Of a DNA stretch of 64,000 bases, positions 16,379 to 24,809 are shown piece after piece. A program made the position numbers and the translations under genes. Source of the DNA: Marispirochaeta sp. Its GTDB lineage: Bacteria > Spirochaetota > Spirochaetia > JC444 > Marispirochaetaceae. The notes below the pieces were generated by a model, which was not told the origin of the DNA, did not search any database, and was given only the letters and a program-made list of their open reading frames with translations. Every line of letters begins with the position of its first letter. Position 1 is the stretch's first letter. The stretch spans positions 1,054,001-1,118,000 of the forward strand of contig NZ_OY764212.1 in assembly GCF_963668165.1 (NCBI RefSeq), in the 5' to 3' direction.

Positions 16379-18527
16379 TTTTACATGGGAAAAATGGTCC
16401 GCCGAAGAGTCGGACCTGGCAGCACTGGGAAAAAAGACGGGATCCCGGCTGCTTTTTGAAATAGATCTTATCCATCATTTTGAACAGGAACTCCTGCGCC
16501 TTAAAAACGCCGACGCAGTATGGGGTCCGGTACATTCCAGCGTTGGACAGGAAGCCGTAGCGGCAGCCAGTATCGGTCCCTTAAAAGAAAGCGATAAGGT
16601 CCTCGGCAGCCACCGGGCGCATCATCAGTTTCTGAGCAAGGCTCTGAACTTTGTTCTGAACGAAGAGTGGGATCCGGGCTCTCAGGACTGGCCGGAAGAG
16701 GCACAAGAGGTGATTAATCGTACCTTTGCGGAGATCCTCGGCCTTGCTCCCGGCTACTGCGGAGGCCGCGGCGGATCCATGCACTTGCGCTGGAAGGAGG
16801 CAGGTTTTCTCGGCTCCAACGCTATTGTCGGCGGTGGTATCCCGCTGGCCGTCGGTGCTGCTTACGCGGAACAGAAACTGCAGAGCGGTAATGTCGTTGT
16901 GTGCTACTTCGGCGACGGTGCGGCCAATCAGGGGGCATTTCATGAGGCCCTGAACCTGGCAGGCATCTGGAAACTGCCGATTATCTTTTTTGTGGAAAAC
17001 AACGAATTCGCCGTAGGAACCCGTAACGAAGACGCCTGCGCAGTAAAGGACATCTCGCAACGGGCAGCCAGTTACGGCATGGACGGCTACATCGTTGACG
17101 GCCAGGACACCACGGGAATCTACCGGGTTATGGAGCATGTTTCCAGGAATATCCGGGGCGGCAGCCGTCCCGCCATTGTCGAAGCTAAATGCTGGCGCCA
17201 TTACCACCATGCGGGAGACGTTCCCGGAAGTTCATATGGATATCGCGACAAGGAAGAGGAAGCCCGGCACATAGCCCTGGATCCCCGCACCCGTTTTCCC
17301 GAGGCCCTGCTTGAGCAGAAGCTGCTCACAAAGAAAGAGATCAGCGCAATTGACGACGCTGCAAAAGCGGCAGTGGAAAAGGCTCTGGATTTTTGCGTGG
17401 AAGGAGAAGACCGGACCATCATCCGGGAGAACCTGTGGCCTGATCCGGCCAGCGCCGGGGAGGGCATGCGCTCTGACGGCAAAGAACTGGAGGGACTTCC
17501 TTACATTGATGATGATTACACGGGTCCGAAAAATAAGGCCCGGTTCTCGGAAGCAATCTCATTCGTCACCGGCCGCTGGATGGAGAAGGATTCGAGTGTC
17601 TACGAGTTTGGTGAGGAGATCGCCAACTTCGGCGGCGGAGCATACGGCGCCACCAAAGGTCTGCCTGAGCGTTTTCCGCAGCAGATTGTAAACACCCCTA
17701 TCTCCGAAGCCGGATTTACCGGACTTGCCTGCGGCGCGGCTATGAACGGGCTTAAGACCATAATCGAGATCATGTTCCCGGATTTTGCTCTGGTTGCCGG
17801 AGACCAGCTCTTTAATCAGATAGCAAAGGCCCGTCACATGTACGGCGGTAAAACAAACCTTCCCCTGGTGGCACGGACAAGAATTGCAACCGGTGCTGGT
17901 TACGGCGGACAGCATTCCATGGATCCCGTGGCAATCTTCGCACTCTTTTCCGGCTGGAGGATTATCGCACCCGGGAACGCCTTTGACTATATCGGACTTT
18001 TCAATACCGCCATGCATTCCAATGATCCGGTGGTATTTCTTGAACACCACTCTCTTTACACCAAGACCTTCGAGATTCCCGAAGGAGATCTTGATTACTG
18101 TATCCCCTTCGGAAAAGCAAACGTTATCAGGCCCGGTACGGATATAAGCGTCCTTGTATACAGCTCTATGGGAGAACGCTGCAAAAAAATCGCTGAAAAA
18201 CTGGAAAGACAGGGTGTATCTGCAGAAATTATTGACCTCAGGTCTCTTGATCTTCCATCCGTAGATTATGATACAATCGGAATGTCACTGCAAAAGACTG
18301 GCGTGCTTGCAATCGTTGAAGAAGCGGCCGGGGCCCAGACCATTGGTCCGCGGATCGCGGAGCAGGTTATGGTTCGGTTCTTCGATTATCTGGATGCACC
18401 CGTAGGATGCATCTCCTCGCTGAATGTTCCCAATTCAGTCTCCCGAAGACTTGAGGCTGCAGCTATTATCAGTGACGGGGAAATCGAGGAAAAACTAACA
18501 GCAATGGCAAAAAGAGCTTGGAGATGA
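16353..18527 (+). CDS. Thiamine-diphosphate dehydrogenase E1, alpha and beta subunits fused
   Basis: This 724-residue protein joins an E1-alpha domain (residues 1 to about 340) and an E1-beta domain (about 395 to the end) of the 2-oxoacid/acetoin dehydrogenase type. The ThDP motif begins at GDGAANQGAFHEALN near residue 187 and ends with VENNEFAVG. The beta half carries YEFGEEIANFGGGAYGATKG and ISEAGFTGLACGAAM. Such E1 proteins decarboxylate a 2-oxoacid or cleave acetoin and pass the acyl group to a lipoyl E2. No E2, E3 or lipoyl-ligase gene is present here. The partner may be encoded elsewhere, or the acceptor may be different. It overlaps AOR (26 nt) and the GntR gene (ATGA). Confidence 0.87.
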   Translation: MQKQKLAVDFTWEKWSAEESDLAALGKKTGSRLLFEIDLIHHFEQELLRLKNADAVWGPVHSSVGQEAVAAASIGPLKESDKVLGSHRAHHQFLSKALNFVLNEEWDPGSQDWPEEAQEVINRTFAEILGLAPGYCGGRGGSMHLRWKEAGFLGSNAIVGGGIPLAVGAAYAEQKLQSGNVVVCYFGDGAANQGAFHEALNLAGIWKLPIIFFVENNEFAVGTRNEDACAVKDISQRAASYGMDGYIVDGQDTTGIYRVMEHVSRNIRGGSRPAIVEAKCWRHYHHAGDVPGSSYGYRDKEEEARHIALDPRTRFPEALLEQKLLTKKEISAIDDAAKAAVEKALDFCVEGEDRTIIRENLWPDPASAGEGMRSDGKELEGLPYIDDDYTGPKNKARFSEAISFVTGRWMEKDSSVYEFGEEIANFGGGAYGATKGLPERFPQQIVNTPISEAGFTGLACGAAMNGLKTIIEIMFPDFALVAGDQLFNQIAKARHMYGGKTNLPLVARTRIATGAGYGGQHSMDPVAIFALFSGWRIIAPGNAFDYIGLFNTAMHSNDPVVFLEHHSLYTKTFEIPEGDLDYCIPFGKANVIRPGTDISVLVYSSMGERCKKIAEKLERQGVSAEIIDLRSLDLPSVDYDTIGMSLQKTGVLAIVEEAAGAQTIGPRIAEQVMVRFFDYLDAPVGCISSLNVPNSVSRRLEAAAIISDGEIEEKLTAMAKRAWR

Positions 18528-19174
18528 ATGAAAAAACCGCCCTTAGTTCGCATGATATTTACACAAAACTGTTTGACCGGATTATCCATAATCAGTATCC
18601 CCCGGAAAATTTTCTAAGGGAGGACAGTCTTGCCAAAGAGTTCGGGACCTCCCGGACTCCCATTCGCAATGTTCTCAAGCGCCTGGAGCAGGATCAGCTG
18701 ATTCAGATTATTCCAAACCGCGGAGCAAAGACCTTCCCATTCACCGCCGACGATCTTGAGGATATCTTCGAGATTCGCCGCTCCCTTGAGGCCCTGGCCC
18801 TGGAATTTGCCATCCCGGCTCTGAGTATCCAGCGTTTGATCGAGATACGCAAGGAGATTCATGAAATCAGCAATACCAAGGATTATATGCGTCACGCCGA
18901 GGTCGACGCGAAACTGCATTCCTACCTGATTGAATCCTGCGGAAGACGTCGGCTTATCAACATGGTTAATCAGCTTTATCACTTGATTCAGACTTTTCGG
19001 GAACTGGGATTTCGGGATAACGAGGTGCGTACAACTACCTGCGAAGAACACCTGAAACTGATTGACGCCATTTGCGTCAGAGACACAGAGCTCGCCATCG
19101 AGATACTGAAAACCCATATTCAGAACTCTAAAGTGCGGATCATGCAGAAGGTCGTTCGCGGCCAGGTACATTGA
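18524..19174 (+). CDS. GntR-family transcriptional regulator, FCD subfamily
   Basis: This regulator of about 216 residues has a winged helix (LAKEFGTSRTPIRNVLKRLEQD) and an FCD domain starting at FPFTADDLEDIFEIRR. It is a close paralogue of the GntR gene at 8881: the same HxIYTxLFxRII start, the same FTADDLEDI junction and the same HSYLI...GRRRLI segment. The ATG at 18524 overlaps the stop of the E1 fusion, so it is made from the AOR-E1 transcript and probably acts in feedback on it. A TTG at 18518 is an alternative start. The FCD ligand is likely a small acid. Confidence 0.9.
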   Translation: MNEKTALSSHDIYTKLFDRIIHNQYPPENFLREDSLAKEFGTSRTPIRNVLKRLEQDQLIQIIPNRGAKTFPFTADDLEDIFEIRRSLEALALEFAIPALSIQRLIEIRKEIHEISNTKDYMRHAEVDAKLHSYLIESCGRRRLINMVNQLYHLIQTFRELGFRDNEVRTTTCEEHLKLIDAICVRDTELAIEILKTHIQNSKVRIMQKVVRGQVH

Positions 19175-19184
19175 GGAAAACCAA

Positions 19185-20045
19185 ATGACAGAATGGAACC
19201 CCGAAATACTGGCCGGGCTCCTTACGGAGTGCGGCCGGGTTGCTTTATCACTCTATGAAGACCCCGGCATCTCGGTAAAAGGCGACCAAAGCCTGGTAAC
19301 CAAGGCGGATCATGCCGTAGAAGGGCTGTTGGAAAAGAGCTTCGACAGGCCCGATGAGGGCTCCTACATGATTGGCGAAGAGACTATTGCCACCCGCTCA
19401 GCCGCTTACATCGACGAGGCCTTCCGGCATACAGCCTGGATTGTCGATCCCATTGACGGCACTGTTCCCTATGCCCATCACCTGGCACACTGGGGAGTAT
19501 CCATCGGATTTATGGAACAGGGGCGCCTGACAGAGGGGGCCGTCTACCTGCCGGTGACCCGGGAATACTATATCAGCCACAAGGGAACGATCCTGCATGC
19601 CCAGCCGGCTCCGGGTCAAAAGCCCGAGCTCTCGCCCCTTAGGGTCACCACCCGCAAACCAAGCCAAAGATCCATCGTCGGGATTTCCCAGGATGTGGTA
19701 AAAGGCAAACTGGGGAGCCTGTCCAATCCGGTCCAGACTCTGGGCTGTGTGGTGGTACCCTTTACCTATATGCTTCAGGGGCGCTTTCTGGCCTATGTCG
19801 GGTATATGAAACTGTGGGATATTGCCGGCTCGCTGCCGCTGCTGAAAAACGCAGGCTTCGTTGTTCGGGCAGCCGATGGAAGAGATATAGACCTAAGGAT
19901 CACTTCTGACCAGTTCGTGCTTGACCCGGAGAATGAGCGCTTCTGTTACCTGAGGAGCAATATAATCGCGGCTCCTGACGAAGAAATTTATGAGCAGATC
20001 CGCTCACAGGTGGATTTGCCGAAAATAATGATTCCCGGCCCCTGA
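19185..20045 (+). CDS. Inositol-monophosphatase-family phosphatase
   Basis: This 286-residue Mg2+-dependent sugar/polyol phosphatase family member shows motif 1 as GEE (residues 64-66) and WIVDPIDGT with Asp88 and Asp91. Motif 2 is KLWDIAG with Asp212. All metal ligands are therefore retained. The usual DGTTNF is DGTVPYAHH here, a divergence near the active site that may reflect an unusual substrate. It starts 10 nt after the GntR gene with GAGGAA ahead of the ATG, and appears to be the last gene of the AOR operon. Natural substrates in this family range from inositol phosphate to fructose bisphosphate and PAP. I cannot choose between them. Confidence 0.85.
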   Translation: MTEWNPEILAGLLTECGRVALSLYEDPGISVKGDQSLVTKADHAVEGLLEKSFDRPDEGSYMIGEETIATRSAAYIDEAFRHTAWIVDPIDGTVPYAHHLAHWGVSIGFMEQGRLTEGAVYLPVTREYYISHKGTILHAQPAPGQKPELSPLRVTTRKPSQRSIVGISQDVVKGKLGSLSNPVQTLGCVVVPFTYMLQGRFLAYVGYMKLWDIAGSLPLLKNAGFVVRAADGRDIDLRITSDQFVLDPENERFCYLRSNIIAAPDEEIYEQIRSQVDLPKIMIPGP

Positions 20046-20068
20046 AGGACCGGGAAAGCTCTTCGGTA

Positions 20069-21028
20069 TTATTTCTTTTTACTCTTCACCTTATTCTGCA
20101 CCACTTTGATAATGTCTTTAACCATCTCGTCGGGGGTATAGGTGGGAGTCCAGCCCAGCTCTTTAGAGATACGGTCTGTACTGATATTCCATTCCTTGTA
20201 GCCTTCCACCACGGCCATGATTACGGGATCAGGCTTAAAGGTGTATTTAGCGTCCGGGATAATCTTCTTAACCGCCTTGATCATCTCTGAAACGATGACC
20301 CGTCCGGAAGAGACGTTGTATATCCTGCTGGGGGCTTTTTCAGCAAAGGCTATCTGGAACAGGGCATCCGCCGCATCTTTTAAGTAGACAACCGGATACG
20401 CTGTATCTTCGGACACCTCGACCTCATAAGCTTCGCCAAGGGCAGGCTTCTCCGCTATGTGAGAGGTAAAAAGACTCGCCGATCCCGCGGCCTGACGAAA
20501 AGGACCGGTAACTGCGGCAAAGCGGGCAGCCCGGAAGTCAAGACCGTGGCGCCGTTCATACAGCAGCCCCATGTGCTCACCCATCAGCTTGGTAAAACCG
20601 TACCAGCCGTCGGGTTCAGCGGGCATATCCTCTTTAATCGGCTGAGGCAGCCCTCTGCCGTACACCCCTATGGTGCTGGCAAAGACGGTGCGCCGGTTTC
20701 CGTTATTTACAGCGGCATCGAGAATATTGTTCAATCCGTTGATATTTACCGCAATAGCCATGTTCGGATCCCGGTCACAGCCTGCAGTCAGGATCCCTGC
20801 CAGGTGAATAACAGGGTCTTCGGTTCCGCTCCGCTTTAGCAGATAGTTGACCATCGACCGGTCCCGGACGTCGCCCTGGATAAACTCAACCTTTCCTTTC
20901 CACTTTTCCAGCGATTCCGGTTTAGGGTCAGCGAAATCAAAAGCCAGCACCTCTTTACCGCTTGCGAGTACACGATCAATAATCTCAGGACCAAGAAAAC
21001 CGCCGGCCCCTGTGACCAATACAGCCAT
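20069..21028 (-). CDS. NAD-dependent epimerase/dehydratase (extended SDR)
   Basis: This 319-residue extended short-chain dehydrogenase has the Rossmann motif GAGGFLG at residues 7-13, the VIHLAG segment and the catalytic YGFTK (YxxxK). A C-terminal substrate-binding part is also present. Family members epimerise or oxidise sugars, nucleotide sugars or sugar acids (for example UDP-galactose epimerase, uronate or erythronate dehydrogenases). The start is ATG 21028, because GGAGG lies 5-6 nt upstream. A TTG at 21040 would lie inside that site. It is divergent from a GntR-transketolase operon and may share its control. It converges with the phosphatase gene, 23 nt apart. Confidence 0.85.
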   Translation of the reverse strand: MAVLVTGAGGFLGPEIIDRVLASGKEVLAFDFADPKPESLEKWKGKVEFIQGDVRDRSMVNYLLKRSGTEDPVIHLAGILTAGCDRDPNMAIAVNINGLNNILDAAVNNGNRRTVFASTIGVYGRGLPQPIKEDMPAEPDGWYGFTKLMGEHMGLLYERRHGLDFRAARFAAVTGPFRQAAGSASLFTSHIAEKPALGEAYEVEVSEDTAYPVVYLKDAADALFQIAFAEKAPSRIYNVSSGRVIVSEMIKAVKKIIPDAKYTFKPDPVIMAVVEGYKEWNISTDRISKELGWTPTYTPDEMVKDIIKVVQNKVKSKKK

Positions 21029-21048
21029 ATAAACCTCCAATAAAAATA

Positions 21049-21104
21049 TTGACAGATTGTCTTCTAATAGATATTATACTGATATATCTATTGTACGCAA
21101 TAGA
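21049..21104 (+). promoter_or_regulatory. Promoter with overlapping operator for the GntR-transketolase operon
   Basis: TTGACA (21049-21054), a 17-nt spacer and TATTAT (21072-21077) form a consensus-like promoter. Ten bases downstream lies the inverted repeat TCTATTG-TACG-CAATAGA (21087-21104), with a 7-bp arm. It is placed where a bound repressor would block initiation. It probably serves the GntR gene at 21131. Confidence 0.65.
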
Positions 21105-21130
21105 AAATCAAGGAATATATAAGGAAGCCG

Positions 21131-21805
21131 GTGATCGATACTGCACGACATTCCGGAACAGCGGACATAAGCAAGAAGGCTGTTCTGCAGGATTTTATTT
21201 ACTCATCCATCAAGGAACGCATTATCAACGGCGATATTCCTCCCGGCGGAATTATCATTGAGAACAACTTTGCCGAAGAGTTCGGCACATCCCGCACCCC
21301 CATCAGGGAAGCCCTGCTGAGGCTGCAGCGGGACCGGCTTGTGGTGATCTATCCCCGCCAGGGGACCTTTGCCACCCAGATATCCATCAAGGATGTCTAC
21401 GAGATCTTCGATATTCGGCTGCTTATTGAACCCGCGGTCGCCCGCAAAATCTGTGCCGCCGTGGACCTGGAAAAAATTGAAAGCTTCAGAGAACCGTTCA
21501 TGGACAGGAGTCTGGCCCAGAGCTCCTATAAAAAATGGTTTTATCTGGACCGGAGTTTTCACGATTTTTTGATCGAGGCTTCAGGAAACGAAACCCTTAT
21601 TCGGACCTATCAGGACATAATGGACCAGCATCTGCGGGTACGGATTCTGGCCGGCAAGAGCCCCAGAAGGGCCGATAAAACCAACGATGAGCATATTCGG
21701 ATCATCGACGCCTTTATCCGTCGGGACGAAGATGCGGTGGAACAATTCATGAGAGAACATATAATCGCGTCCAGAGAGGCCGCGGTTACCTTGGATAGAC
21801 TTTAG
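21131..21805 (+). CDS. GntR-family transcriptional regulator, FCD subfamily
   Basis: This 224-residue regulator has a winged helix at about residues 20-85 (FAEEFGTSRTPIREALLRLQRD) and a C-terminal FCD domain with the family Asp/His metal-site pattern (EIFDIRLLIEP, then HDFLIEASGN). The start is probably GTG 21131 with AAGGAA upstream. It opens an operon with two transketolase subunits and lies divergent from an epimerase gene, with a 7-bp inverted repeat in its promoter. Autoregulation and control of both directions are likely. It is not closely similar to the GntR pair at 8881 and 18524. Confidence 0.9.
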   Translation: MIDTARHSGTADISKKAVLQDFIYSSIKERIINGDIPPGGIIIENNFAEEFGTSRTPIREALLRLQRDRLVVIYPRQGTFATQISIKDVYEIFDIRLLIEPAVARKICAAVDLEKIESFREPFMDRSLAQSSYKKWFYLDRSFHDFLIEASGNETLIRTYQDIMDQHLRVRILAGKSPRRADKTNDEHIRIIDAFIRRDEDAVEQFMREHIIASREAAVTLDRL

Positions 21806-21832
21806 TATTTGCATATCAACGGAGGTACAGGA

Positions 21833-22690
21833 ATGCAGTCAACTACCGGCAGGTCGACAGAACTCGCCCGGCTTGCTCAACAGTTTCGCCTGGAAGTGCT
21901 TGATGTTTTGCACAAGAAGGGCACGGGACACTGGGGAGGAGCCTCTTCGGTGGCCGATCTTTTAACCCATCTTTATTTTGAACGGATGAATATCCGGCCC
22001 GAGGACCCCAAGTGGGAAGAGCGGGACCGTCTGGTTCTGAGTAAAGGCCACGCTTCGGCCATGCTCTATACCGTCCTCGCCCACCGCGGGTACTTTCCCG
22101 TGGAAGAGGTCCAGACCTTCAGGGACCTTAACAGCCGATTGCAGGGGCACCCCTGTATGAACAAAACCGCTGGAGTGGAGATGTCCACCGGTGCACTGGG
22201 ACACGGAATTTCTGTAGGCCTCGGTATGTCTCTGGCTTCCCGGCTTTCGGGAAAGAACTTCTGGAGCTATGTAATTACCGGCGAAGGCTGCCTGGACGAG
22301 GGACAGAGCTGGGAAGGCATCATGGCGGCCGCCAAGTTCAAACCCAAAAAGCTTGCCCTTCTGATTGACTACAACAAGGTACAGCTCGACGGAGCCGCCG
22401 CGGACATCATGCCCCTGGACCCATTGGATGACAAGTTCAGGGCCTTCGGCTGGCGCGTGGCACCCAAAATCTATGACGGACATAACCATGACGAAATCGC
22501 CGAGGCCTTTACATGGCTCGATTCAGAAGAGGCTGGCCCCTCGGTTATGATCTTCCGGACCCATAAGGGAAAAGGTGTCTCCTTCATGGAGGACAAGCAT
22601 CAATGGCACGGCGCTCCTATAGATGACGAAACCTACGCCAAGGCCAGACCCGAACTTGAAGCCGGCCTTGCAAAACTGGAGGCTAAATAA
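21833..22690 (+). CDS. Transketolase, N-terminal (ThDP-binding) subunit
   Basis: This 285-residue protein is the first half of a split transketolase. It shows GTGHWGGASSVADLLTHLY near the start, SKGHASAMLY, MSTGALGHGISVGLGM and GEGCLDEGQSWEG with a later Asn in IDYNKVQ (the ThDP/Mg2+ motif). The start is ATG 21833 with GGAGG upstream. The frame extends back to 21809 without support. Its stop overlaps the next gene's start by 1 nt (TAATG). With the second half it would transfer two-carbon ketol units between sugar phosphates, or act on a pathway-specific sugar acid or sulfosugar as known split enzymes do. Confidence 0.92.
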   Translation: MQSTTGRSTELARLAQQFRLEVLDVLHKKGTGHWGGASSVADLLTHLYFERMNIRPEDPKWEERDRLVLSKGHASAMLYTVLAHRGYFPVEEVQTFRDLNSRLQGHPCMNKTAGVEMSTGALGHGISVGLGMSLASRLSGKNFWSYVITGEGCLDEGQSWEGIMAAAKFKPKKLALLIDYNKVQLDGAAADIMPLDPLDDKFRAFGWRVAPKIYDGHNHDEIAEAFTWLDSEEAGPSVMIFRTHKGKGVSFMEDKHQWHGAPIDDETYAKARPELEAGLAKLEAK

Positions 22691-23646
22691 TGGCAACTGC
22701 AAAGGTATCAGACAAACAGGTCTCCATGAGAGAAGCCTTCGGGGAAGCTCTTGTAGAGATTGGAAAAACAAAACCTGAACTTGTTGTTCTCGACGCTGAT
22801 GTATCTTCATCAACCAAAACCGGACTTTTCGGTGCGGCTTATCCGGAACGCTTTTTCAATGTGGGTGTTGCCGAGGCAAACATGACCGATGTAGCCGCCG
22901 GGCTCGCGACCTGCGGGTATCGTCCGGTAATCAGTACCTTCGCCCTGTTCCTGGCCCTCAAGTGTACCGACCAGATCCGGAACGTTATCTGTTACAACAA
23001 CCTTCCGGTGGTAATAGTGGCCGGCTATGGAGGACTGTCCGACTCCTTTGACGGGGCGAGTCATCAGGCACTGACGGATATCGCCATTATGCGGGCCCTT
23101 CCCAACATGCGGGTCGTAGTGGCTGCCGACGGAAACGAGGCCGAAGAGGCCCTTAAGCAGGCCCTTGAACACGACGGCCCCACCTGTATCCGCATCAGCC
23201 GTAATCCGGCTCCCGTGCTTGAGACAGGGGAAGCCTTTACAACCGGGAAAGGACGTATTCTGCGGGAGGGCAAGGATTGCACAATCGCAAGCGCCGGCGT
23301 TCCTGTCGCCATGGCTCTTGAAGCCGCGGAAAAGCTCTCTGCCGAAGGTATCTCTGCGGAGGTCCTGGAACTGCACACCATTAAGCCCATTGACGCGGAG
23401 CTGCTTACAAAAAGCGTCAACAAGACCGGGGCGGTTGTGAGTGCCGAAGAGCACAACATCTATGGCGGTATCGGTGGAGCTGTGGCGGAAGCCCTTTCCA
23501 AAAACACCCCCGTGCCCATGGAGTACGTGGGTGTAGCGGATACCTTTACCGAATCCGGGCCTTATGACACTTTGCTTACCAAGTACGGCATCTCAGTGGA
23601 TGCCATTATTGAGGGTGTCAGGAAAGCGGTAAAGCGAAAAGCATAA
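22690..23646 (+). CDS. Transketolase, C-terminal (pyrimidine-binding) subunit
   Basis: This 318-residue protein is the second half of the split transketolase, containing the Pyr and C-terminal domains. Motifs are VLDADVSSSTKTG near residue 35, FFNVGVAEANMTDVAAGLA (with the Glu that activates ThDP) and SHQALTDIAIMRALPNM. The C-terminal domain is complete. It overlaps the first subunit gene by one base, so the two are made in equal amounts. It ends the GntR-transketolase operon and is followed by a strong terminator at 23766. Confidence 0.93.
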   Translation: MATAKVSDKQVSMREAFGEALVEIGKTKPELVVLDADVSSSTKTGLFGAAYPERFFNVGVAEANMTDVAAGLATCGYRPVISTFALFLALKCTDQIRNVICYNNLPVVIVAGYGGLSDSFDGASHQALTDIAIMRALPNMRVVVAADGNEAEEALKQALEHDGPTCIRISRNPAPVLETGEAFTTGKGRILREGKDCTIASAGVPVAMALEAAEKLSAEGISAEVLELHTIKPIDAELLTKSVNKTGAVVSAEEHNIYGGIGGAVAEALSKNTPVPMEYVGVADTFTESGPYDTLLTKYGISVDAIIEGVRKAVKRKA

Positions 23647-23765
23647 ACCTGTTTACAAGAGCCGGCGGCACAGACGCGCGGGAGCCGCTTTTCAAACACA
23701 GTCCGACATCTCCCGTGGCCGTACGGCAGGCACACAATAGAGTGACAAATCTTTTTTGATTAACT

Positions 23766-23806
23766 AAAAGGCTGTCTGGAGATTCTCTCCAGGACAGCCT
23801 TTTTAG
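23766..23806. terminator. Strong bidirectional terminator
   Basis: A 16-18 bp near-perfect stem (AAAAGGCTGTC-TGGAGA with TCTCCA-GGACAGCCTTTTT) has a three-base loop, A-run on one side and T-run on the other. It lies between the transketolase operon and the convergent GntR gene. The surrounding 23647-23925 holds no gene that I can support. Confidence 0.85.
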
Positions 23807-23925
23807 TCAACCCGCAAAAAACAAACTTAAACGGGTAATCTTTAGACAGATCCCTTTTGCACAGCTATGATTTTATGGGGGCGACAGGACTGTCTTTGAG
23901 GCATCTCGGTTTATTCGCGCAGCTC

Positions 23926-24648
23926 TTACTGATAATTCAGAATCTTGTCCAAGGTCATCCCTATGTGTTTTTCCATGATTTCTTTCGCTTTTTGCCCATC
24001 CCGGGCGGTTATTGCTTCCAGCATTTTATGATGGTCGTTTATGCTTGTTTCGAGGCCGCTCCTGATCTGAATGGTTTTGCTGAAGCAACGAACCATCAGG
24101 TCTGTAAGGTGCTTGTAGAGTGAAATTAAGATTTTGTTGTTTGAGGCATCGATTATGGATCTGTGCAGTTCCATATCCAACAAGTTGTAATCATCAATAT
24201 TCATTTGTTCCGCTTTTTCATCCAGTTCTTCAATGATGCTTGAAAAGCGCGGAATAAAACCTTTCGGCGGATCGACAGCCACATCATATATGGATTGCGA
24301 TTCTATTATCCGTCTGGTTTTCGTAAGATCAATAAGAAGATCCTTTTGCTCGGGAAAGTGAAAAACAAAGGATCCCATAAGGGTTTCCATAAAGTAATCC
24401 ATTTTGTTTTCCTTGACGAAGACCCCCTTTCCCTGGCGTGATTCCACCATGCCGCGGGATATAAGGGTTCGTATTGCTTCCCGGATAGACCTGGTTCCAA
24501 CCTGCAGCTGCCTTGACAGTTCCGCCTGAGAAGGCATTTTATCCCCAGGGCCAAGATTATTATCAATAATTATATTTTCAATAGCATGTGTAACTTCATC
24601 TGCCAGTTTTCGCTTTTTTAAGGGTGTTACCCCTCTCATATTGTTCAT
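23926..24648 (-). CDS. GntR-family transcriptional regulator, FadR/FCD type
   Basis: This regulator of about 240 residues has the winged helix MPSQAELSRQLQVGTRSIREAI and QGKGVFV wing, followed by an FCD domain with the conserved DYNLLDMELHRSIIDASNN region. The start is ambiguous. ATG 24648 or 24639 is preferred. The frame extends to 24744 but that extension would cross the large inverted repeat. It is divergent from the third TRAP operon, with a 15-bp inverted repeat in between, and is the probable repressor of that operon. Confidence 0.88.
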   Translation of the reverse strand: MNNMRGVTPLKKRKLADEVTHAIENIIIDNNLGPGDKMPSQAELSRQLQVGTRSIREAIRTLISRGMVESRQGKGVFVKENKMDYFMETLMGSFVFHFPEQKDLLIDLTKTRRIIESQSIYDVAVDPPKGFIPRFSSIIEELDEKAEQMNIDDYNLLDMELHRSIIDASNNKILISLYKHLTDLMVRCFSKTIQIRSGLETSINDHHKMLEAITARDGQKAKEIMEKHIGMTLDKILNYQ

Positions 24649-24695
24649 GGATTCTATTTTACCACAAAAAAGTGCTTTAATTGTACCCTGCAGTC

Positions 24696-24752
24696 GACAT
24701 AAGTCAACACTTAATTGTATGTGTTGACTTATGTCACAAGTCATATTAGGAT
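24696..24752 (+). promoter_or_regulatory. Paired operator (15-bp inverted repeat) overlapping the third TRAP promoter
   Basis: GACATAAGTCAACAC (24696-24710) and GTGTTGACTTATGTC (24721-24735) are perfect reverse complements with a 10-nt spacer. Each arm also contains a quasi-palindrome, TGACTTATGTCA. TTGACT (24724-24729) inside the right arm, with TAGGAT 17 nt later (24747-24752), is a plausible promoter toward dctP at 24810. A regulator bound here would cover the -35. Confidence 0.65.
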
Positions 24753-24809
24753 GGAACAGTAATCATATGATCACACTATACACACTCAATAACAAAAGGA
24801 GTCATAAAA

